DNA from: Variovorax sp. KK3 | GTDB taxonomy: Bacteria > Pseudomonadota > Gammaproteobacteria > Burkholderiales > Burkholderiaceae_C | Direction of reading: 5' to 3' | Length of the DNA stretch: 64,000 nucleotides | Assembly (NCBI RefSeq): GCF_001984055.1 | Contig: NZ_LYVO01000033.1 | Location: 1 to 64,000, forward strand | In this document: one piece after another, positions 33,916-42,476 of the stretch | How the letters are laid out: every line of letters begins with the position of its first letter | Numbering within the stretch: the first letter of the stretch is position 1 | Program-made: the position numbers and the translations under genes | Notes under the pieces: model-generated | Databases searched by the model: none | Seen by the model: only the letters and a program-made list of their open reading frames with translations | Told to the model about the DNA's origin: nothing

Positions 33916-35806
33916 GGCCACCGTCAGCTTCCAGCCCGGCGCCGCCGTGTCCTCGGCGCCGCCCGGGCGCATTGCCCTGCTGGGCAATCCCAATTGCGGC
34001 AAGACCGCGCTGTTCAACCTGCTCACGGGCAGCCGCCAGAAGGTGGCCAACTACGCCGGCGTAACCGTCGAGCGCAAGGAAGGCATGCTGCGCACGCCCG
34101 CCGGCCGTCGCGTGTTCGTGCTCGACCTGCCGGGCGCCTACAGCCTGAACGCGCTGTCGGCCGACGAGGCGGTGACGCGCGACGTCGTCACGGGCAAGAG
34201 CCAGGAGGCGCTGCCTGACCTGCTGGTGTGCGTGACCGACGCCACCAACCTGCGGCTCAACCTGCGCCTGGTGCTCGAAGCCCGGCGCCTGGGCCTGCCG
34301 ATGGTGGTGGCGCTCAACATGACCGACATGGCGAAGAAGCAGGGCATCGCGATCGACGTGCCGCTGCTGTCGCGCGAACTCGGCGTGCCCGTCATCGAAA
34401 CCGTGGGCGTGCATGCCGGCGGTGCCCAGAACCTGCTCGCTGCCCTCGATGCACCGGTGGCGGTGGCGCAGACCGTGCAGTGGCAAGCGCCCGACCTCGA
34501 CGACGTGCTCGCCACCCAGCGCGAGGTGCGCCGCATCCTGTCGGCCGTGGTGCGCGAGCCCGCCGGCAGCCTGGACTTCAGCGATCGCCTCGACCGCGTC
34601 GTCATGCATCCGCTGTGGGGCACGCTGGTGCTGGCCGTCACGCTGTTCCTGATGTTCCAGGCGGTGTTCAGCTGGGCCGCGCTGCCCATGGATGCCATCA
34701 AGGACGGCACCGCTGCCATTGGCGAACTGATCAAGCGAGTGGTGCCCGAGGGCATGCTGCAGAGCCTGCTGGTCGACGGCATCATCGCGGGCGTCGGCGG
34801 CGTCATCGTCTTCCTGCCGCAGATCCTGATCCTGTTCCTCTTCATCCTCGCGCTCGAAGATTCGGGCTACCTGCCGCGCGCTGCCTTCCTGCTCGACCGC
34901 GTGATGGGCACGGTGGGCTTGTCGGGCCGCTCCTTCATTCCGCTGCTGTCGAGTTTCGCCTGCGCCATTCCCGGCGTGATGGCCACGCGCACCATCAGCA
35001 ACTGGCGCGACCGCCTGACCACCATCATGATCGCGCCGCTGATGACCTGCTCGGCCCGTCTGCCCGTGTATGCGCTGCTGATCGCCGCGTTCATCCCGGC
35101 GACCACCGTGGGCGGCGTATTCAACCTGCAGGGCGTGGTGCTGTTCGCGCTGTACGTCTTCGGCATCGTCTCGGCCATGGCCGTGGCCTGGGTCATGAAG
35201 CGTTTCCGCGACACCAAACAGCGCTCGCCGTTGATGATGGAGTTGCCGGCCTACCGGTGGCCCAACCTGCGCAACCTGGCGCTGGGCTTGTACGAGCGGG
35301 CGTGGATCTTCATCCAGCGCGTGGGCACGATCATCCTGACGCTGACGATCCTGCTGTGGTTCCTGTCGACCTTCCCTTCGCCGCCCGACGGCGCGACCGG
35401 CCCGGCCATCCAGTACAGCCTGGCCGGCACCATCGGCCGCTGGCTCGAGCACATCTTCGCGCCCATCGGCTTCAACTGGCAGATCTCGATCGCGCTGGTG
35501 CCCGGCATGGCGGCACGCGAGGTGGCGGTGGGTGCACTCGGCACGGTGTATGCGCTGTCGGCCACCGGCGACGACGTGGCCGGCGCGCTGGAGCCGCTGA
35601 TCGCCGGCAGCTGGTCGCTGGCTACCGCGCTGTCGCTGCTGGTCTGGTATGTCTTCGCGCCGCAGTGCATTTCGACCCTGGCGGCGGTGAAGCGCGAAAC
35701 CGGCTCGTGGCGCTACGTGTGGATCATGGCCGGGTATTTGTTCGCGCTCGCCTACATTGCGTGCCTGGTGACTTATCGTGTGACCCTGGCACTCACAGGA
35801 GGATGA
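33908..35806 (+). CDS. feoB: Ferrous iron transporter FeoB
   Basis: FeoB is the GTPase-coupled Fe(II) importer of the inner membrane. The 632-residue protein has a G domain with GNPNCGKT (G1), VERKEG (G2 region), DLPGAYSL (G3) and NMTDMAKK (G4). A membrane core follows with the FeoB gate motifs VPEGMLQSLLVDGIIAG (core), SFACAIPGVMATRTI and PGMAAREVAVGALG. It is shorter than E. coli FeoB because of a compact middle region, as in other betaproteobacteria. The start overlaps feoA. Confidence 0.97.
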   Translation: MSEATVSFQPGAAVSSAPPGRIALLGNPNCGKTALFNLLTGSRQKVANYAGVTVERKEGMLRTPAGRRVFVLDLPGAYSLNALSADEAVTRDVVTGKSQEALPDLLVCVTDATNLRLNLRLVLEARRLGLPMVVALNMTDMAKKQGIAIDVPLLSRELGVPVIETVGVHAGGAQNLLAALDAPVAVAQTVQWQAPDLDDVLATQREVRRILSAVVREPAGSLDFSDRLDRVVMHPLWGTLVLAVTLFLMFQAVFSWAALPMDAIKDGTAAIGELIKRVVPEGMLQSLLVDGIIAGVGGVIVFLPQILILFLFILALEDSGYLPRAAFLLDRVMGTVGLSGRSFIPLLSSFACAIPGVMATRTISNWRDRLTTIMIAPLMTCSARLPVYALLIAAFIPATTVGGVFNLQGVVLFALYVFGIVSAMAVAWVMKRFRDTKQRSPLMMELPAYRWPNLRNLALGLYERAWIFIQRVGTIILTLTILLWFLSTFPSPPDGATGPAIQYSLAGTIGRWLEHIFAPIGFNWQISIALVPGMAAREVAVGALGTVYALSATGDDVAGALEPLIAGSWSLATALSLLVWYVFAPQCISTLAAVKRETGSWRYVWIMAGYLFALAYIACLVTYRVTLALTGG

Positions 35807-35807
35807 G

Positions 35808-36086
35808 ATGACTCAACAGATCATCGTCGGCTTGATCGTCGCCCTGGCCGCGATCTACGCGGTCTGGCGCTGGATGCCCGCCGGCTGGCGCCGCTCGGCC
35901 GCCGCGCGGCTGGCTTCGGGCTCGCAGCGCGCGGGCCTGGTCGATGCGCAGCGCGCGCAGCAACTCGCCAAGTCGCTGGCCAAGACGTCCGGCTGCGGCT
36001 CCTGCGACAGCTGCGGCAGCTGTGCGACCCCCGCCGCGCCGTCGACCGACAAGCGCCAACAAACGCCGGCCACGCACAAGCCTTGA
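35808..36086 (+). CDS. Cys-rich FeoC-like small membrane protein
   Basis: This 92-residue protein directly follows feoB, one base after its stop and with an AGGAGG Shine-Dalgarno inside feoB. It has one N-terminal membrane helix (residues 4-22). A basic helix follows, then a tight four-cysteine cluster GCGSCDSCGSC at about residues 63-73 and a Ser/Thr/Pro tail. Small proteins of this type after feoB appear in betaproteobacteria, and the Cys cluster may bind Fe(II) or a cluster. It is not the winged-helix FeoC of enterobacteria. Role inferred from position. Confidence 0.82.
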   Translation: MTQQIIVGLIVALAAIYAVWRWMPAGWRRSAAARLASGSQRAGLVDAQRAQQLAKSLAKTSGCGSCDSCGSCATPAAPSTDKRQQTPATHKP

Positions 36087-36091
36087 GCGGC

Positions 36092-37273
36092 ATGCCCGCC
36101 GCGCACATCCTGGTCGCAGGTGGCGGCATCGCGGGCCTGTCCAGCGCACTCGCGCTGGCCCGCCGCCGCCATCGGGTCGACCTGTTCGAACAGGCGCTTG
36201 CCTTCGCCGAAGTCGGCGCGGGCATCCAGCTGGGCCCCAACGTCGCACGCCGGCTGCAGGCGCTCGGCGTCTGGGAGCCGCTGATGCGCATCGCCGCCAA
36301 GCCCGAGGCGCTGGTCGTGCGCAGCGCGGTCCACGGCGGCGAGATCGCCCGGCTGCCCTTGGGCAATGCCATGTTGCGCAGCTACGGCGCGCCCTACCTT
36401 TGCGCCCACCGCGCCGACCTGCACGGGCTGCTTCTCGCGGCCGTGCGCGGCAGTGGTGCCGTCACACTGAACACCGGGGCACGCATCACCGATGCCGTCG
36501 CACGGGCCGGCGCCGTGTGCGTCGCGAGCACGGCGACCCACGCCTGGGAAGGCGACGCACTGATCGGTGCCGACGGTTTGTGGAGCGCCGTGCGCGCCCG
36601 CGTGGTCGGCGACGACCAGCCGCCGCGCGAGACCGGCCACACCGCCTGGCGTGCGCTGATCACGCAGTCCTCGCTGCCGGCCGCCTTGCGCAGCAACCAG
36701 GTCAGCGTCTGGCTGGGCCCCCGTCTGCACGCGGTGGCGTACCCGGTCCGTCGCGGCGAGGCGCTCAACGTGGTGGTGCTGGCCGAGGCCGCGCCCACAG
36801 GCGACGCGCGCGACTGGGACCAGGCCAGCAGCCTGGCCACCCTGCAGGCAGCGACCGGCCACACCGATGCCAGCGTGCAGGCATTGCTCGAAGCCATGCC
36901 CGCCTGGCGCGCCTGGACCTTGTGCGACCGGCCACCGCTCAGCGGCCCGGAGCAGATGGCCGGCGAACGCGTGGCCCTGGCCGGCGACGCGGCGCATCCC
37001 ATGCTCCCCTATCTGGCCCAGGGCGCGGGCATGGCGATCGAGGACGCAGTCGCGCTGGCCGAAGCGCTCGACGGCTGCGACGCGGAAGCCGTGCCGCAGC
37101 GGCTCGCGCTTTATGCGCGCGCTCGTTGGCAGCGCAATGCGCAGGTGCAGGCCAAGGCGCGCCGCAACGGCGAGATCTTCCACGCCACCGGACTGATGCG
37201 AATGGGGCGTGATGCGGCGATGCGAATGATGGGGTCTCGGCTGCTGGATCAGCCTTGGCTTTACGGTGCGTGA
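36092..37273 (+). CDS. FAD-dependent aromatic monooxygenase (salicylate hydroxylase-like)
   Basis: The 393-residue group A flavin monooxygenase has all three motifs: GGGIAGLSSALAL (Rossmann, residues about 9-21), the DG-type block LIGADGLWSAVRARV, and the GD motif LAGDAAHPMLPYLAQGAGMAIED. The last is typical of salicylate and 3-hydroxybenzoate 6-hydroxylases. Start: ATG at 36092; a TTG at 36083 would overlap the previous stop (TTGA). It follows the feo genes closely, but nothing links it to iron. The substrate is probably a hydroxybenzoate-like ring; unassigned. Confidence 0.85.
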   Translation: MPAAHILVAGGGIAGLSSALALARRRHRVDLFEQALAFAEVGAGIQLGPNVARRLQALGVWEPLMRIAAKPEALVVRSAVHGGEIARLPLGNAMLRSYGAPYLCAHRADLHGLLLAAVRGSGAVTLNTGARITDAVARAGAVCVASTATHAWEGDALIGADGLWSAVRARVVGDDQPPRETGHTAWRALITQSSLPAALRSNQVSVWLGPRLHAVAYPVRRGEALNVVVLAEAAPTGDARDWDQASSLATLQAATGHTDASVQALLEAMPAWRAWTLCDRPPLSGPEQMAGERVALAGDAAHPMLPYLAQGAGMAIEDAVALAEALDGCDAEAVPQRLALYARARWQRNAQVQAKARRNGEIFHATGLMRMGRDAAMRMMGSRLLDQPWLYGA

Positions 37274-37308
37274 CAGCGCTTTGGATTGAGGCCAGGCCTT
37301 CATCCGGG

Positions 37309-37629
37309 TCAGGCTGCAAAAATCTCCTGCAGCGTCTCCAGCGTCGAGAGCATCGTCTTGGCTGACACTGTGCCAAGTTTTTTCGCCAGGCGAACTTTGT
37401 CGACCGTGCGTACCTGATCCAGGAGTATCAACCCCTTCGTCCCACTGTGCGTCAATGCAATTCGAAATGGTGCCGGGAATCCTTTGGAAGTCATCGGGGC
37501 CACGATGACCGTGCGCAGATGGTCGTTCAACTCCGAAGGCGACACCACCACGCACGGGCGGGATTTCTTGATTTCACTGCCGACTGTCGGGTCCAGGTTG
37601 ACGAGCCAGATTTCCCCGCGTCTTACCAA
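37309..37629 (-). CDS. mazF: MazF/PemK-family endoribonuclease toxin
   Basis: The 106-residue toxin starts MVRRGEIWLVNLDPTVGSE and has SRPCVVVSPSELN and VIVAPMTSKGFP. These are the characteristic CcdB/PemK-fold blocks of an mRNA interferase that cleaves single-stranded RNA at short motifs. Its start overlaps the mazE stop by seven bases. It is complete and shows no frame damage, so it is likely active. Confidence 0.94.
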   Translation of the reverse strand: MVRRGEIWLVNLDPTVGSEIKKSRPCVVVSPSELNDHLRTVIVAPMTSKGFPAPFRIALTHSGTKGLILLDQVRTVDKVRLAKKLGTVSAKTMLSTLETLQEIFAA

Positions 37630-37877
37630 GACAACTCCGCATCTGCCTCGTTGCCGAACTCACCCATGACCAGCTCGTCGTCTCCCTTGCGAGCCAGGGT
37701 CTCGGCGGCCTCGGCCCACCCAGAACGCGGCGGCCGAGTCGCTTTTCGCAGGACGATGGCGCCATCCTCTACCGTCAAATCGGCAACTTCTGCGTCGCCG
37801 AATCCTGCCTGCGCCAAGATGGGCTTGGGCAGAACAATGCCCTTGCTGTTACCGAACGGTCTGATACTGACTTCCAT
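37623..37877 (-). CDS. mazE: MazE/AbrB-family antitoxin
   Basis: The 84-residue antitoxin starts MEVSIRPFGNSKGIVLPK, an AbrB/SpoVT-type swapped-hairpin DNA-binding N-terminus. Its acidic, likely disordered C-terminus (DDELVMGEFGNEADAELSW) should wrap the toxin. A good AGGAG lies upstream. Immediately upstream is a compact promoter with an 11-bp palindrome over the -10, consistent with autoregulation by MazE-MazF. Confidence 0.93.
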   Translation of the reverse strand: MEVSIRPFGNSKGIVLPKPILAQAGFGDAEVADLTVEDGAIVLRKATRPPRSGWAEAAETLARKGDDELVMGEFGNEADAELSW

Positions 37878-37892
37878 GATTCACTCCTGTGG

Positions 37893-37927
37893 TAACAATG
37901 TTATTACTGCGGAAGCGTCCAGGTCAA
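37893..37927 (-). promoter_or_regulatory. mazEF promoter with overlapping palindromic operator
   Basis: On the minus strand a TTGACC -35 (37922-37927), an 18-base spacer and a TAACAT -10 (37898-37903) precede mazE. The -10 lies inside the palindrome TAACA-A-TGTTA (37893-37903). A repressor bound there would block RNA polymerase, as is usual for type II toxin-antitoxin operons. Confidence 0.65.
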
Positions 37928-37958
37928 GCCATACCGGTGACTCGCGTGCTGATTGGCA

Positions 37959-39206
37959 TCAAAGCTCGAAGCTCTGCAAATGATCGACCCGCTCGGCCAG
38001 CCCCTCGGCCCCGAGGTAGTGACTGACCTTCCCCGTCCGCACATCCGCCAGCGCGCGTTCCAGATCGCCCAGCATGTCCTGCCGCGTCTTCTCGAAGGCC
38101 GTGGAGAGGTCGTGGTGGCGTTGCCGGTAGGCATCGGCGATCACGCGCGCGGCGGCGGGTGCGCCGCAGGCCACACACTCGGCGATGGCGGCCACGCTGG
38201 GCTCGGCGCCACGTTCGAGCAACTGCGTGGCCAGCACGGGGGAGATGGCGCTGTCGATGCCGTCCAGCGCGTCGGGCGACACCGGTGCGCCGGCTCCCAC
38301 CAGCGCTGCGGCGGCGTGGTGGGCGCCATGGGACAGGGCGAGGTCGGTGGCCACCGCACTGCCCTGCAGGGGGCCGTCGAGCGCGACGCCGGCGGCGGCC
38401 AGGCGCTGGATCAGCGCCGCATCGTCGGTCGCCACCGCATGGCGCAGCGCGATGCGCGAGAGCGCGCCGTCGCGGTCCAGCGTGCCCTCGGCCAGCGGGC
38501 TGCGCCAGTCGACCACCGCACGCCGGTAGAAAGCCACCAGCTTGTCCACCAGTTCGAGCGAGAGACCGTGGTCCTCGTGCCGCTCGTCCAGAAACTCGAG
38601 CAGCGACTGGCCGGTGAAGTAGTCGCCGGCCGGCTCGAGCGGGTCTTCGTCGAGGCGCAGCGCGGCGAAGGCTGCGGGGAGGTCGTGCGCGACGGTGGTC
38701 AGGCCGTCTTCGTGCATCGCATGGGCCCAGGCATCCGGCAGGCCCTGCTTCCAGGCCAGGACGTGGCCGTGGTCGGCGCCGGGCTCGACCACGGTGTAGA
38801 TGCGGTCGCTGTACTCGAAGCCGCCGAAGGGCAGGGCGGTCAGCAGGCCGTCCCAGGGTTCTCCGCGCGAGGCGGCCGCTTCGCGGGCGCTTTCCTGTTC
38901 GTGCGCGATCCAGCCCTGCAGGTCGTGGTAGCCATCGCTGCCGTTCCAGAACAGTTCGCCCCAGCTGACCGCCTCCTCGCTGCCGTTCATGCGCAGGTGC
39001 AGGTCGTAGTCGATGCGGCCGCCCGCAGTGCGTTGCCACAGCGCCGTCAGCTCCGGCGGAATCGGGCCCGCGCACAGGGCCTGCACGGCGGAGATCTGCT
39101 CGACCGTCATCGGCGGCTGGGCGTCGAAGATCACGCGGCCTGCGAAGAGCACGATGCCGTGCTCGCGCAAGGTGGCCAGTTCGTCATCGGCAAAGTGGTC
39201 GCTCAT
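37959..39206 (-). CDS. SUKH/SMI1-like protein with ankyrin-type C-terminal repeats
   Basis: The 415-residue protein starts MSDHFADDELATLREHG. Residues about 25-200 look like a SMI1/KNR4 (SUKH) domain: GPIPPELTALWQRTAGG is a typical SUKH opening, followed by YHDLQGWIAHEQES and PFGGFEYSDRIYTVV. Residues about 260-370 contain ankyrin-like helix pairs (ALRHAVATDDAALIQRLAAAG, core ATDDAALIQRLAAAG, and LALSHGAHHAAAALVGAG). SUKH and ankyrin proteins often act as immunity proteins of polymorphic toxin systems. No toxin gene with PAAR, Rhs or T6SS motifs is visible nearby. Assignment is by eye. Confidence 0.7.
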   Translation of the reverse strand: MSDHFADDELATLREHGIVLFAGRVIFDAQPPMTVEQISAVQALCAGPIPPELTALWQRTAGGRIDYDLHLRMNGSEEAVSWGELFWNGSDGYHDLQGWIAHEQESAREAAASRGEPWDGLLTALPFGGFEYSDRIYTVVEPGADHGHVLAWKQGLPDAWAHAMHEDGLTTVAHDLPAAFAALRLDEDPLEPAGDYFTGQSLLEFLDERHEDHGLSLELVDKLVAFYRRAVVDWRSPLAEGTLDRDGALSRIALRHAVATDDAALIQRLAAAGVALDGPLQGSAVATDLALSHGAHHAAAALVGAGAPVSPDALDGIDSAISPVLATQLLERGAEPSVAAIAECVACGAPAAARVIADAYRQRHHDLSTAFEKTRQDMLGDLERALADVRTGKVSHYLGAEGLAERVDHLQSFEL

Positions 39207-39307
39207 GTCGTCTCTCCTTGTCGTCGGCGTGCCCGGTGGCGCGGCGGCCGAAGGTCCGCGAGCCATGAGAGCCGGGCCGTGAAAGAGAGTATCAACTTCT
39301 GGGCGCT

Positions 39308-39350
39308 GCGCCACGCACCACCCCTCGGGGTGGATGCCCATGCGTGGCGC
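39308..39350 (-). terminator. Large nested stem-loop directly after the BisC-like gene
   Basis: A 10-bp outer stem GCGCCACGCA/TGCGTGGCGC (39308-39317 and 39341-39350) encloses an inner hairpin with arms CCACCCC/GGGGTGG (39318-39333). It begins one base after the stop codon of the molybdoenzyme gene. It most likely marks the 3' end of the operon; a U tract is lacking. Confidence 0.6.
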
Positions 39351-39351
39351 G

Positions 39352-41673
39352 TCAGCCGGCGTGTGCGGCGAACGCCGGTGGATCGAAGGCCGTGACCGCT
39401 GGCGGCAGATCGCATTTCTCGACCTGCACCAGCACCGTCTGCACCATGGTCGACTGCGCGAGCCTGGACGTGCCGCGGTCCAGCGTGACCACGTTGGGAT
39501 TGCCGTGCTTCTCGAGGCTGCCCGGCTCGCCGCCCTCGGCCGGGTCGTACCAGGCACCGGTGGCGATCTGGGCGACGCCGGGGCGCAAATGGTCCGAGAT
39601 CACCACGCCGGCCAGGAACGCGCCGCGGTCGTTGAAGACGCGTGCCACGTCGCCCGCTGCGAGGCCGCGCGATCGCGCCTCGTCGGGATGCAGCGTGAGC
39701 GCCTCGCGTCCGGCCACCTTGCACAGGCGGCTGGCCGGGGCGTGGTCGTGCTGGCTGTGGAGGCGTGGAGTCGGCTGGTTCGACATCAGGTGCAGCGGAA
39801 ATCGCGCGGCGTCGGCCGAACCCAGCCATTCGGCAGGCTCCAGCCATGACGGGTGCGGCGGGCAGTCCGCGTAACCGTAGCCTGCGATGGTGTTCGAGTA
39901 GATCTCGATGCGGCCCGACGGCGTGGCCAGCGCATGCGCGGCAGGGTCGTCGCGGAAGTCGCCCAGCAACGCCTTGGACCGGGCTGGCGGCGGAAATTCG
40001 TAGGAGCCCGCGTCCCAGAAATCCTGGAACGGCGGCGGCTCGAAGCCGAGCGCCTGCGCCCGTGCACGCGCACCTTCGTACATGTGCTTCAGCCACCCCA
40101 TCTCGTCCCGCCCCTCGGTGTAGGCGTGGCCGAAGCCCAGGCGCGCGGCCAGCTTCGCCATGATGTCGAAGTCGTTGCGTGCCTGGCCGACCGGCTCGAT
40201 CACCTGCTTCATCGCGATCCAGAAAGGCGTGTACTCCTGCGCGAGGATGTCGTTGCGCTCCATCGTGGTGGTGGCCGGCAGCACGATGTCGGCGTGCCTC
40301 GCAGGCGGGTTCCACCACGGCTCGTGGACGATGACCGTGTCCAGCCGCTGCCAGGCCTCGAGGAAGCGGTTGAGGTTGCCGTTGTGGTGAAACGGGTTGC
40401 CGCCGATCGAGTACAGAAGCTTCGTGTCGGGATAGGTGATGGTCTTGCCGTCGTACTCGATGCTTTCGCCGGGGTGCAGCAACATGTCGGCGACGCGCCC
40501 GACCGGCACGTAGGCCTTCACGGGATTGGGGCCGAGCGGCAGGGTCGGCCTCGGCAGGTCGTCATGGTGCGGCTGCGTGGTGCCGCTGATGGCACCGAAG
40601 CCCAGGCTGAAGCCGCGGCCCGGCAGGCCGATCTGGCCCAGCATCGCGGCGAGCGTGATGGTCATCCACACCGGCTGTTCGCCATGGTCCGCGCGCTGGA
40701 TCGACCAGCTCGTGGTGACGAGCGTGCGCGATGCGGCCATCGTGCGTGCGAGGCCCTCGATGACATCGGCAGGCACCTCGGTGATGCGGCTGGCCCATCG
40801 CGCATCTTTCGGTTGGCCGTCCTCGCGGCCCTTGAGGTAGGCCTGGAAGCGCTCGTAGCCTTCGCAGTGCGTCGCAAGGAATCCGCGGTCGCACAAGCCT
40901 TCGGTCTCCAGCGTGTGCGCCATGCCCAGCATGAGGGCGACGTCGGTGCCCGGCCGCAGCGCGATCCATTCCGCCTTCACCTCCGCGGGCAGGTCCTGGC
41001 GCGACGGGCCGATGTTGACGAAGCGGATGCCCGCCGCCGCGGCGCGCCGGAACCAGTCCGGGCTCTGGTGCGCCACCGCGCCGCCGGGGTCGATCTGGGT
41101 GTTCTTCAGCGACGCGCCACCGAACATCACGACCAGTTCGGCGGACGCCACCACCTCGGCCCAGGGCACCACCATCTCGGTGATGTCCGAGCGGCCCAGG
41201 ATGTAGGGCGTGATGTGCAGCGCTGCGCCGAAGCTGTGGTTGCCGCGCTTGTCGACGTAGCCGCCGTGCAGGCCCAGGAAGCGCTTCAGCACGCTGGGCG
41301 AATGGTGCAGACGTCCGGCACTGGCCCAGCCGTAGGAGCCGCCGTAGATCGCCTCGTTGCCGAACTGCGTCTTGACGCGCTGCAGCGCGCCGGCGACGAG
41401 GTCGATCGCTTCGTCCCAGCCCACCGGCACGAAGGGCTCGCCGCCGCGCTTCCTCGTCTTCTCGCCCTGCAGGTAGCCTGCGCGCACGTAAGGCTGCTCG
41501 ATGCGCAGCGGGCTTTGCACCGTGTCGGGCAGGCTGGCCATGTAGCTCGGCGGGTGCGGGTCGGCGCGGAAGGGCGTGGTGCGGACGATCTGGCCGCGCG
41601 GATCGACCTCCACGTTGTAGACGCCCCAGTGCGAGGCGGTCTGGACCGTGCGATGGCCGCGCGGCATGTTCAT
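39352..41673 (-). CDS. Molybdopterin oxidoreductase of the DMSO/biotin-sulfoxide reductase (BisC/TorA) family
   Basis: The 773-residue protein is a DMSO-reductase-family enzyme that binds bis-MGD molybdenum. Ser113 in YGGSYGWASAGRLHH matches the Mo-ligating serine of DMSO, TMAO and biotin sulfoxide reductases. HSFGAALHITPYILG and EPWWNPPARHADIVLPATT are also typical. There is no N-terminal CxxC Fe-S motif and no twin-arginine signal, so it resembles cytosolic BisC rather than periplasmic TorA. ATG at 41673 has AAGGA six bases upstream; ATG at 41679 overlaps the CoxG stop. It is the last gene of an operon with a xanthine-oxidase-type molybdoenzyme. Substrate unknown. Confidence 0.9.
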   Translation of the reverse strand: MNMPRGHRTVQTASHWGVYNVEVDPRGQIVRTTPFRADPHPPSYMASLPDTVQSPLRIEQPYVRAGYLQGEKTRKRGGEPFVPVGWDEAIDLVAGALQRVKTQFGNEAIYGGSYGWASAGRLHHSPSVLKRFLGLHGGYVDKRGNHSFGAALHITPYILGRSDITEMVVPWAEVVASAELVVMFGGASLKNTQIDPGGAVAHQSPDWFRRAAAAGIRFVNIGPSRQDLPAEVKAEWIALRPGTDVALMLGMAHTLETEGLCDRGFLATHCEGYERFQAYLKGREDGQPKDARWASRITEVPADVIEGLARTMAASRTLVTTSWSIQRADHGEQPVWMTITLAAMLGQIGLPGRGFSLGFGAISGTTQPHHDDLPRPTLPLGPNPVKAYVPVGRVADMLLHPGESIEYDGKTITYPDTKLLYSIGGNPFHHNGNLNRFLEAWQRLDTVIVHEPWWNPPARHADIVLPATTTMERNDILAQEYTPFWIAMKQVIEPVGQARNDFDIMAKLAARLGFGHAYTEGRDEMGWLKHMYEGARARAQALGFEPPPFQDFWDAGSYEFPPPARSKALLGDFRDDPAAHALATPSGRIEIYSNTIAGYGYADCPPHPSWLEPAEWLGSADAARFPLHLMSNQPTPRLHSQHDHAPASRLCKVAGREALTLHPDEARSRGLAAGDVARVFNDRGAFLAGVVISDHLRPGVAQIATGAWYDPAEGGEPGSLEKHGNPNVVTLDRGTSRLAQSTMVQTVLVQVEKCDLPPAVTAFDPPAFAAHAG

Positions 41674-41675
41674 CG

Positions 41676-42476
41676 TCATTCCTTCACGGTTGCCGGCCGC
41701 AGGCAGTCGCGCAACAGCGCGGCGCATTCGGCGGCCGCTTCCAAGGGCCAATGGACGGTGACGGCGGCGCCGTCACGCATCAGATCGATGCGGATGTGGC
41801 GTGGACTCGGCGGCGTATCGCGCTTCGAGAGCGCGCCCAGAAGGCGCGGCCACCAGCCGATGGGTGTCGGCCGGACAGCAACGGCCTCGTGCTCGACGAG
41901 TTGCTGCGCGACGCCCAGCACATGCGATGTCGATGCGGTGGGTGCAATGAGCTTGGTGGGCGCAGCAGGTTCGGCCACGGGCCGCGCCACGTCGGCATCG
42001 GACGACCCCGGCCCGCCCGGCCCATCCTGCTGTACCTCGATCCGCTTCGCCAGGTTCTGCCCGAACTCGTCCCACATGCGATCGGCCTTGGTCTTCATGA
42101 CGCTCAGGCCGAAGCTGCCCAGCCGGCCCAGCACGTCGACCTTGACCTTCATGCGCAGCGCGGTGCTGCCGTCGGGCTGCTCGTCCAGCACCATCTCGCT
42201 TTGCTGCTTGAGCGAACTCGCGACCGAGGCGTCTTCGCCCGTGCCTTCGCAGCGCAGGTAGTGCGGCGCGCGCTGCTCGAGGATGGTCGTCTTGAGCCTG
42301 AACTTCGCGCTGATGAAAGCGATCTTCACGGCCATCACGGCCTTGTACTCGGTGGGGCTCAGCACCTCGATCGACTGCATGCCGGGCACGCAGCCGCCCA
42401 TCACCTCGGGGTCGAGCAACAGGGCCCACACGCGCGCGGGCGGCGCGGCGATGGCCAGGGTCTTTTCAATTTCCAT
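41676..42476 (-). CDS. CoxG-like SRPBCC protein with C-terminal extension
   Basis: The 266-residue protein has a CoxG/SRPBCC domain at about residues 1-150. It starts MEIEKTLAIAAPPARVWALL, with LLDPEVMGGCVPGMQSIEVL (core PEVMGGCVPGMQ) and VDVLGRLGSFGLSVMKTKAD. CoxG proteins help assemble or membrane-attach CO-dehydrogenase-type molybdoenzymes. After a linker, the last 55 residues form a separate small unit (HIRIDLMRDGAAVTVHWPLE, core). The start overlaps the 2Fe-2S subunit by 11 bases. It supports the upstream molybdo-hydroxylase. Confidence 0.87.
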   Translation of the reverse strand: MEIEKTLAIAAPPARVWALLLDPEVMGGCVPGMQSIEVLSPTEYKAVMAVKIAFISAKFRLKTTILEQRAPHYLRCEGTGEDASVASSLKQQSEMVLDEQPDGSTALRMKVKVDVLGRLGSFGLSVMKTKADRMWDEFGQNLAKRIEVQQDGPGGPGSSDADVARPVAEPAAPTKLIAPTASTSHVLGVAQQLVEHEAVAVRPTPIGWWPRLLGALSKRDTPPSPRHIRIDLMRDGAAVTVHWPLEAAAECAALLRDCLRPATVKE

